Shown here: one piece after another, positions 1 to 4,883 of the stretch
Layout of the letters: the number at the start of each line of letters is the position of its first letter
How positions within the stretch are numbered: position 1 is the first letter of the stretch
Source of the DNA: Chloroflexota bacterium
GTDB taxonomy: Bacteria > Chloroflexota > Anaerolineae > Aggregatilineales > Phototrophicaceae
Length of the DNA: 7,514 bases
Direction: 5' to 3'
Assembly (NCBI GenBank): GCA_003242205.1
Contig: QGUR01000225.1
Location: forward strand, 1 to 7,514
Notes under the pieces: model-generated
Database searches by the model: none
What the model was told of the DNA's origin: nothing
What the model saw: only the letters and a program-made list of their open reading frames with translations
Program-made: the position numbers and the translations under genes

Positions 1-95
1 CCAACGGGAATCCCCCACGTTACCCCAGACACCCGGCAACATGCATCTTTCAGGGCGGTATCCAGCTCTATCTTAGCCCTGCCGCCCGCGCAACG
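1..95. other. non-coding downstream flank of the TPR gene
   Basis: This short stretch lies past the stop codon of the minus-strand TPR gene. I see no coding frame in it. Read on the minus strand, GCCCTG and CAGGGC (around 76-81 and 51-56) could form a 6-bp stem with a loop of about 19 nt. No T-run follows, so it is not a convincing intrinsic terminator. Confidence 0.4.
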
Positions 96-634
96 CTATG
101 CTTTTCCGCCGATAATTTTGTTGCGGATGCCTATCAGCCCTTTGATCATCTTCTGGCTGGTCGAAAGCTGGTCGAGGCTTTCCAGACCAACTTCATAGGT
201 CGCTGCGCCGGACATGATCTTGCCCTCGCGCAGTTGCAGGTCGCCCATAGCGATCAATGTTTCGCCATAGAGCGCCTTCTCGCCATGCTCTTTGAAGATA
301 TCGGCAGCCTGACGATAGCAGTTATAGGCCTGTTCCTTGTCGCCGATCGCGGCATAGACACCGCCCAGATTGCCGAGCGCCTTTGCCACACGCAGTTCGT
401 CGTTGGCTTCCTGAAAGACCTGCAACGCCTCCTGCATCACATCCAGGCCTGCTGGTTTTCGCCGAGTGCACGGTGGACAAGCCCGATATTGGTCTGCATC
501 TCCGCAGCGAGTAGGGGCTGTCCGTCGGCTTCATAGGCCAGCTTCGCCTGCTCGAAGACGCGCGCAGCCGCCTCATAATCGCGTTGCCGGAACAGCTTGA
601 CGCCTTGCTCCTGTAACTGTTGAGCGTCCGTCAT
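96..634 (-). pseudogene. tetratricopeptide-repeat (TPR) protein, split by a one-base frameshift
   Basis: This gene encodes a small all-helical TPR protein, a protein-protein (or peptide) binding scaffold likely in the cytoplasm. The 5' part starts at ATG 634, chosen because GGGAG sits 8 nt upstream, and runs to a TGA at 439-437. The 3' part continues in the -1 frame from about 440 to a TAG at 98-96. The two parts join inside one repeat: ALGENQQA, then DVMQEALQVF. The span of 539 nt is one base short of 180 codons. One extra base after the GCC codon near 447 gives QQALDVMQEAL, a textbook TPR helix. The restored 179-residue protein has four repeats of about 40 residues and a short basic tail (IRNKIIGGKA). 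It lies 25 nt after the XRE regulator gene and is probably co-transcribed with it. The break may be a real mutation, a sequencing error, or bypassed by reinitiation at the TGATG overlap. Confidence 0.72.
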
Positions 635-659
635 GGGTTCAACTCCCTGATGCAACTAC

Positions 660-1403
660 CTACATGGTGATGTTGAGAATGCTCTCGCCGATTCGGCGCA
701 GGCGATCCGCCGGCATCTGGCTAAGCATCATGGCGATTTCGATGAAACCAACATGCAGTGGGTTGGCCGCGAACGCACGCACGTCTTCCGGTAATTCGAC
801 AAAACGCTTCCATTCTTCGCGCAGACTCAGGTATTCCCCAAAGTGGCTGTTGCTTTCCAAGAAATAACGCATGCTTTTTTTGAGCGCACTGGCGATAACG
901 CTCAGTTCATGCAGCGGCAGCGTGTCCTCGCCCAGTTCGTAGCGTTCAAGCTGGCCGGCGGAGATGCCGGTCGCCTCGCCCAACGCTTCCAGCGTCATGT
1001 CTTCTTCCAGCCGCGCCTGACGTATTAGCGCGCCAATCATGCGGTCGCGGATCGCCAGATACTCACGCTGGGCTGCCGACGAGTATTCCTCGCGCTCCGC
1101 TTCGCGCGTGGTCGTGGACCAGAAGTGACTGACCGGCACGCCGAGATAATAGGCCAGGATTTCCAATTGCGGCAGGCTCGGCACCTGATCGCCGAATTCC
1201 CATGCCTCGATGTCTTCGGGCGCAACCTGCAACACGCGAGCGCAATCATCGAGGGAACGCCCCGCGTCCAGCCGCGCATCGCGCAACAGCACTCCGATCA
1301 TCTTCCCTCGTATCCGGTACGCTTCGGCATGGTCCACCTGATGCTCAGTGCCGGCGCGTTCGCGCGCTTTTTCAAGCCGGTTCGAACTGTTTCCAAAATT
1401 CAT
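660..1403 (-). CDS. DNA-binding regulator with two XRE-family helix-turn-helix domains
   Basis: This 247-residue cytoplasmic protein is a probable transcription regulator. After a charged N-terminal segment (1-28), the first XRE-like HTH spans about residues 33-95 (MIGVLLRDARLDAG, then DIEAWEFGDQVPSLPQLEIL). The second spans about 119-182 (MIGALIRQARLEED, then QLERYELGEDTLPLHELSVI). The two are clearly related, with the same pattern of helices and a WE/YE-x-G turn, so they look like an internal duplication. A C-terminal helical segment (about 190-247) has no motif I recognise. The ATG at 1403 has GGGAG 6 nt upstream. A perfect TATAAT lies 30 nt upstream and is bracketed by an inverted repeat, which suggests autoregulation. 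The TPR gene follows 25 nt downstream, so the two products may act together. The XRE assignment is secure; the targets are unknown. Confidence 0.88.
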   Translation of the reverse strand: MNFGNSSNRLEKARERAGTEHQVDHAEAYRIRGKMIGVLLRDARLDAGRSLDDCARVLQVAPEDIEAWEFGDQVPSLPQLEILAYYLGVPVSHFWSTTTREAEREEYSSAAQREYLAIRDRMIGALIRQARLEEDMTLEALGEATGISAGQLERYELGEDTLPLHELSVIASALKKSMRYFLESNSHFGEYLSLREEWKRFVELPEDVRAFAANPLHVGFIEIAMMLSQMPADRLRRIGESILNITM

Positions 1404-1416
1404 CCTGTACTCCCAG

Positions 1417-1456
1417 CGCGCGGTCTCGCCTCATTATACAGACCTTTAACCGCGCG
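1417..1456. promoter_or_regulatory. candidate operator: inverted repeat around the regulator's -10 box
   Basis: CGCGCGGT at 1417-1424 and its exact reverse complement ACCGCGCG at 1449-1456 are separated by 24 nt. The dyad centre (1436.5) is within about 1 nt of the centre of the TATAAT box at 1433-1438. The half-sites are 32 bp apart centre to centre, about three helical turns. A second, off-centre pair GGTCT (1422-1426) and AGACC (1440-1444) is nested inside. One half-site falls next to the -35 region and the other at the expected transcription start, so a bound dimer or two-headed protein would block polymerase. The repeat is seen directly; its use as an operator of the adjacent XRE protein is inference. 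Confidence 0.45.
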
Positions 1457-1461
1457 AATCC
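1433..1461 (-). promoter_or_regulatory. promoter of the XRE regulator-TPR operon
   Basis: On the minus strand a perfect TATAAT -10 box lies at 1438-1433. The hexamer 17 nt upstream (1461-1456) is GGATTC, a poor -35. The predicted start near 1426 leaves a leader of only about 23 nt, carrying the GGGAG ribosome binding site. The perfect -10 with a weak -35 would suit an activated or tightly repressed promoter. Confidence 0.5.
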
Positions 1462-1650
1462 TTGACGCTTTTCACACATTGCCTTCGAGTCTACATCAAA
1501 GTGCCAGCCTGCGTGGTTTTACGCATGAAAAAGACTTCCCCATCAGCCTAAGCCACGCTTGCCAGGCCGGCATTGATAGAGCGCCATACCCGGTGCGCTT
1601 CGCTTGCGCTCGACAATAACGCAATGCGGATGCCGCGCTGGAGCGCAACT

Positions 1651-1680
1651 TTGTATGAAGCGCCAAACTTGGTTTATTCT
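1651..1680 (+). promoter_or_regulatory. possible promoter of the cupin gene
   Basis: TTGTAT (1651-1656) and TATTCT (1675-1680) are separated by 18 nt and lie about 40 nt before the cupin start. Each matches the sigma-70 consensus only in part (3 of 6 and 4 of 6). GGTT (1671-1674) and AACC (1682-1685) flank the -10. This is a weak call, made because a promoter is expected here. Confidence 0.3.
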
Positions 1681-1718
1681 CAACCTATCGCCCTGACAGA
1701 CAACCGAGGAAGAACACC

Positions 1719-2138
1719 ATGACCGCCCCGGAACGCGTCTGCCGGGTCATCCGGCCCGGAGACACCTACGAAGGCAAGCAGGGTTTTTCGTATTTCGAGG
1801 GGGTTTCCGCGCAGAATTGCGCCGCCGAGGGCATCTGCATGCACCTGCTGTCCATCCCGCCAGGTGGGCGCGCCAGAGCACATCTGCACGAGAACCACGA
1901 AACCGCCATTTATGTGCTGAGCGGCGAATCGTATATGTGGTATGGCGACAACCTGAGCCAGTACATGGAAATCCGGGCCGGAGAATTTCTATATATTCCA
2001 CCCGGCACGCCACACTTGCCCGGCAACTTGAGCAGTACCGAGCCGTGCGTCGCAGTGATCGCCCGCACCGACCCCAACGAGCAGGAGAGCGTCGTGCTGC
2101 TGCCAGAACTGGAAACGCTGCCGCATTTGCAACGTTAG
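1719..2138 (+). CDS. small single-domain cupin protein (COG4101-like)
   Basis: This 139-residue protein is a one-domain RmlC-like beta-barrel. Cupin motif 1 is seen at residues 49-69, with metal ligands H55, H57 and E61 (HLHENHETAIYVLSGE). Motif 2 at residues 88-103 fits G-x5-P-x-G-x2-H-x3-N exactly, with H99 as the fourth ligand. The metal site therefore looks intact and a bound divalent metal is expected. There is no signal peptide or membrane segment, so it is cytoplasmic. The start at 1719 is supported by GAGGA 8 nt upstream. It resembles a family of short stand-alone cupins annotated as uncharacterised or as predicted mannose-6-phosphate isomerase; I would not assign a reaction. It lies 113 nt before the ABC importer, which has its own promoter, so a functional link is unproven. 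Confidence 0.88.
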   Translation: MTAPERVCRVIRPGDTYEGKQGFSYFEGVSAQNCAAEGICMHLLSIPPGGRARAHLHENHETAIYVLSGESYMWYGDNLSQYMEIRAGEFLYIPPGTPHLPGNLSSTEPCVAVIARTDPNEQESVVLLPELETLPHLQR

Positions 2139-2159
2139 ACGACATGAATCGAAAGGATG

Positions 2160-2188
2160 TTCGCAAACGCGGAAAAACGCGTTACAAT
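2160..2188 (+). promoter_or_regulatory. promoter of the peptide-type ABC importer operon
   Basis: TTCGCA (2160-2165, 4 of 6 matches to the -35 consensus) and TACAAT (2183-2188, 5 of 6 matches to the -10) are separated by exactly 17 nt. The predicted start near 2195 gives a leader of about 57 nt ending in AGGAGG before the binding-protein gene. It lies in the gap after the cupin gene, where an operon promoter is expected. Confidence 0.55.
2165..2183. repeat. inverted and direct repeat in the importer promoter spacer
   Basis: AACGCG (2166-2171) and CGCGTT (2178-2183) form a perfect 6-bp inverted repeat with a GAAAAA centre. The same bases also contain a direct repeat, AAACGCG at 2165-2171 and 2175-2181, with a 10-bp period. 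The element fills the space between -35 and -10, a classic repressor position. No T-run follows, so it is not a terminator for the cupin gene. The binding factor is unknown. Confidence 0.4.
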
Positions 2189-2251
2189 CAACATTCGAGC
2201 ACCCCCGCCTGTTGACGACCGTATCACCGATCATTAGGAGGCAGACAGACG

Positions 2252-3817
2252 ATGATCCCCTTGAAAGCCCCGCACGCTTCCCGCACTCAATTGCTCATCA
2301 GTCTGGTGTTCGTGGCCTGTATCTTGCTGTCCACCTCTGTTCTCCGGGCGCAGGAAACCGGCGGCGTCCTGCGCGTTGGGATGAACGCGCCGGTCGTTCT
2401 TGACCCGGCGCTGCATGCCAATGATAGTGAAACAGCGTTTAACCGTGCTATTTACGATTACCTGATCGATATCGAACCAGACGGCAGCATCGCACCCAAT
2501 CTGGCGACCGAATGGGAAATCAGCGATGACAATCTGACCTACACGTTTACGCTTCGGGAAGGCGTAACCTTCCACGATGGCAAGCCGTTCAGTTCGGCGG
2601 ATGTCGTTTTCACCTTCAACCGTCTGAAAGAAGTTGGCTCCCCGGCGACGGGTTTGCTGGGCGAGTTTGAAGTTAGCGCGCCGGACGCAAACACGGTTGT
2701 CTTTACGCTTTCAGAAGTCAACGCCGATTTCCTGTATGGCATAGGCTCGCGCTGGGCGCTGATACTGCCCGAAGGGCAGAACGAACCCAACGTGCTGGCC
2801 GAAGGCAGCGATAACCCTTACGAGAACTTCAACGGCACCGGCCCATTCGTACTTCAGGAGTACAGCCCGGAAAATCGCTCGGTCTTCGCCGCCAATGAGA
2901 ATTACTGGCTGGAAGGCGAGCCGCAGCTTGCCGGCATGGAGCACATCTATATCGCCGACGCCGTAGCACAGGTGGACGCGCTGCTGAGCGGCGAACTGGA
3001 TTTCATTTTCCGCGTGCCAAGCACCCAGCTCGCGCGGGTCGATTCGGGTGACAACGTCGATGTCCTGCAGGTTCCGACCGCGCAACACGCGACTATCCGT
3101 ATCCGCACGGATGAAGGCCCCGGCGTCGAAGTCGCCGTGCGGCAGGCGCTGAAATACGCCACCGATCGCGAACTGCTGAACGAACTGCTGCTCGACGGGC
3201 GCGGAATCATCGGCAATAACGATCCCATCGGTCCGGTGTTCGCCGCTTATTATGCCGACGACATCGAAAACCAGCCCTATGACCCGGCGCGGGCCTGCGA
3301 ACTACTGGCCGAAGCCGGTTATCCCGAAGGGCTGGACATGACGCTCTACGTGCCCAACGCCTTCGAATATCCCGATCTGGCGACGATCCTGCAACAGCAA
3401 TGGGCCGAAGCCTGCATTACCATCGACATCCAGGTGCGCGAGGAGAACCTGTACTACGACGTCAGCAACGCCGAAAACTATTTCGACGTCCAGCTTGGCA
3501 TTACGGGCTGGGGATCGCGGCCCATCCCGCAGCAATACCTGCAGGAAGCCTATGCCAGCGATGCGCCGTATAACGAAACCCGCTGGTCTGACCCTGAACT
3601 CGATGAATTGATCGCCGAGGCCCGCGTTACGACCGACGAAGCCGCGCGGCGTGAGGTCTACCACCGCATCAGCGAGATTTTCGCCGAGCGCGGCCCCATC
3701 ATCGTGCCTTATTTCGCGCCCATGAACGGAGCCGTGCGGAAAGGCGTCGAAGGGCTGCAAATGGACCCGTATCCCGGCCTGACCGACTATCGCGGCGTGT
3801 CGATTACGGAAAGCTAA
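2252..3817 (+). CDS. family 5 extracellular solute-binding protein of a peptide-type ABC importer
   Basis: This 521-residue protein captures the ligand outside the membrane and delivers it to the permeases. Residues 1-33 form a signal peptide: basic n-region (K5, R11), hydrophobic core about 14-31, likely cleavage after A33 before QE. C23 lies in the core and only loosely fits a lipobox, so a lipoprotein is less likely. Family 5 (SBP_bac_5) hallmarks follow: the signature region at about 85-125 (LTYTFTLREGVTFHDGKPF), GTGPF at 195-199, ALKYATDRELL, and the C-terminal WSDPELDELI at 445. Length fits DppA/OppA-like proteins. AGGAGG 10 nt upstream supports the ATG at 2252. The transporter genes follow after a 145-nt gap containing a strong hairpin. 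Members bind di- or oligopeptides, glutathione, nickel, sugars or opines, so the substrate is open. Confidence 0.93.
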   Translation: MIPLKAPHASRTQLLISLVFVACILLSTSVLRAQETGGVLRVGMNAPVVLDPALHANDSETAFNRAIYDYLIDIEPDGSIAPNLATEWEISDDNLTYTFTLREGVTFHDGKPFSSADVVFTFNRLKEVGSPATGLLGEFEVSAPDANTVVFTLSEVNADFLYGIGSRWALILPEGQNEPNVLAEGSDNPYENFNGTGPFVLQEYSPENRSVFAANENYWLEGEPQLAGMEHIYIADAVAQVDALLSGELDFIFRVPSTQLARVDSGDNVDVLQVPTAQHATIRIRTDEGPGVEVAVRQALKYATDRELLNELLLDGRGIIGNNDPIGPVFAAYYADDIENQPYDPARACELLAEAGYPEGLDMTLYVPNAFEYPDLATILQQQWAEACITIDIQVREENLYYDVSNAENYFDVQLGITGWGSRPIPQQYLQEAYASDAPYNETRWSDPELDELIAEARVTTDEAARREVYHRISEIFAERGPIIVPYFAPMNGAVRKGVEGLQMDPYPGLTDYRGVSITES

Positions 3818-3840
3818 CTTGACTGCTCCTCAGGCAATAC

Positions 3841-3876
3841 CCTCTCCCCTGCCGGCCTCACGGCCCGGGGGAGAGG
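3841..3876 (+). repeat. strong GC-rich hairpin between binding-protein and permease genes
   Basis: CCTCTCCCC (3841-3849) pairs perfectly with GGGGAGAGG (3868-3876). Inside, T3850-G3867 and G3851-C3866 extend the stem. After a 2-nt bulge, GGCC (3854-3857) pairs with GGCC (3862-3865) around a TCAC loop, giving about 15 pairs. No T-run follows, so it is not a typical intrinsic terminator. A likely role is protecting the 3' end of the binding-protein message or partly attenuating downstream genes, as REP-like elements do in other binding-protein operons. CCTCTCCCC/GGGGAGAGG palindromes recur between genes in many GC-rich genomes, so it may be a dispersed repeat. Confidence 0.6.
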
Positions 3877-3889
3877 CAGGTTCGCCTGC
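3876..3889 (+). repeat. second short hairpin with TTCG loop
   Basis: GCAGG and CCTGC form a 5-bp stem around a TTCG tetraloop immediately after the larger hairpin, sharing its last base. No T-run follows. It is probably part of the same structured intergenic element. Confidence 0.4.
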
Positions 3890-3962
3890 GCCCTGCGTTC
3901 AAAGCGTTCGGGCTTCAGGAATCGCTGCCGGTGAATGAGGAGCCGCAACAAACGCTACTTTC

Positions 3963-4883
3963 ATGATCGCTTCCCAACCACCCGTCATGCCACCTTCCGC
4001 CAGCGCGGAAGCGGACACCCAACCGCATTCAGGCGGGCCGCGCCGGGTGTTTGCCCGCGCGCTGGCGCAGCTTACGCGGCGTCCGCTGACGTTGCTTGGG
4101 CTGTGTATTGTCATCCTGTTTCTGTTCGTTGCCGTGTTCGGCCCGGCCATCGCGCCGTATCGCTACGATACCATCATTCGTGGCGCGGCGCGCCAGCCGC
4201 CTTCCGCCGAGCATCTGTTCGGCACCGACCGTCTTGGACGCGACGTCTTCAGCCGTGTGGTATGGGGCGCGCGCGACATCATCTTCCTGCCGGCGGTCAC
4301 CACGGCCCTGTCCGTCATCTTCGGAACGTGCATCGGCCTGCTGATCGGCTATTACGGCGGCTGGCTGGATGAAATCGTCTCTCGCGCACTCGATAGCCTG
4401 CTGGCGATTCCGGCATTGGTGCTGGCACTCGTTATGCTGGGAACGATTGGCCCCTCACCTTTCGGCATCATTGTGGTGATCGTCATGCTGTACACGCCGA
4501 TTGTCGCCCGCGTCGTACGCAGCGCCACGCTGAACATTCGCAGCCAGGGCTTTGTCGAGGCGGCCCGGCTGCGCGGCGAATCAACTCTCTACATCCTGTT
4601 TCAGGAAATTTTGCCGGGTGTCCTCCCGGCCCTGACGGTCGAAGCCGCGCTGCGTTTTTCGTATGCCATCTTCCTGACCGCGTCGCTCGGCTTCCTCGGC
4701 CTCGGCGTCCAGCCGCCGTCGCCCGACTGGGGGCGGATGGTCAACGAAGCGCGCGACTCGGTTTCCCAGACGCCGTGGGCCTTGTGGGCTCCAGCCGGCG
4801 CAATTGCCATCCTGATCATCGGCGTCAACCTGCTGTCCGATGGGCTGCGCCGCATTTTTCGATATGAAGGGCAGGTCGAATGA
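3963..4883 (+). CDS. DppC/OppC-type ABC importer permease
   Basis: This 306-residue inner-membrane protein is one of the two channel subunits. A variable cytoplasmic N-terminus (1-40) precedes the first membrane segment (about 42-65). The OppC-type N-terminal signature HLFGTDRLGRDVFSRVVWGA follows at 84-103. The permease core has membrane segments near 107-131, 146-160, 166-185, 223-247 and 272-293. The EAA loop that docks on the ATPase is at 199-222 (EAARLRGE, then EILPGVLP). The C-terminal SLGFLGLGVQPPSPDWG is typical of DppC. ATG 3963 is the first start codon after an in-frame stop at 3936-3938, so the start is constrained, yet it has no Shine-Dalgarno at normal distance (GAGGAG is 20 nt away). 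Its stop overlaps the start of the ATPase gene by 4 nt (ATGA), so the two are translationally coupled. Confidence 0.92.
   Translation: MIASQPPVMPPSASAEADTQPHSGGPRRVFARALAQLTRRPLTLLGLCIVILFLFVAVFGPAIAPYRYDTIIRGAARQPPSAEHLFGTDRLGRDVFSRVVWGARDIIFLPAVTTALSVIFGTCIGLLIGYYGGWLDEIVSRALDSLLAIPALVLALVMLGTIGPSPFGIIVVIVMLYTPIVARVVRSATLNIRSQGFVEAARLRGESTLYILFQEILPGVLPALTVEAALRFSYAIFLTASLGFLGLGVQPPSPDWGRMVNEARDSVSQTPWALWAPAGAIAILIIGVNLLSDGLRRIFRYEGQVE

Larger units (their letters stand above)
1404..1718. other. divergent intergenic region between the XRE regulator and cupin genes
   Basis: These 315 nt hold the regulator promoter and inverted repeat at the left and a weaker candidate cupin promoter at the right. 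The middle (about 1465-1645) holds only chance-sized frames: an 8-codon frame from ATG 1525 and a 32-codon frame from ATG 1624, both without a ribosome binding site. A short stem TGCGT/ACGCA occurs near 1510-1525. I see no terminator, tRNA or recognisable riboswitch here. Confidence 0.6.

Noticed and set aside
51..87. intrinsic terminator for the minus-strand operon
   Set aside because: The stem is short, the loop is long and no T-run follows on the minus strand.
1462..1467. TTGACG as a plus-strand -35 box for the cupin
   Set aside because: The nearest -10-like sequence (CTACAT at 1491) is 23 nt away, too far for a sigma-70 promoter.
1525..1551. 8-codon frame (MKKTSPSA) that resembles a small peptide start
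   Set aside because: No ribosome binding site and far too short to separate from chance.
1125..1619. 164-codon plus-strand open frame
   Set aside because: Most of it is antisense to the well-supported XRE regulator gene and it has no domain pattern or ribosome binding site.
1624..1722. 32-codon frame from ATG 1624 ending in an ATGA overlap with the cupin start, a possible leader peptide
   Set aside because: There is no ribosome binding site before ATG 1624 or the second ATG at 1630, composition is unremarkable, and the best cupin promoter candidate lies inside it.
2212..2240. TTGACG as a -35 box just before the binding-protein gene
   Set aside because: No acceptable -10 lies at 16-18 nt, and transcription would start at or after the ribosome binding site.
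3935..4372. 145-codon plus-strand frame starting just before the permease gene
   Set aside because: It overlaps the DppC-type permease in another frame and its Arg/Ala/His-rich translation is typical of a shadow frame.
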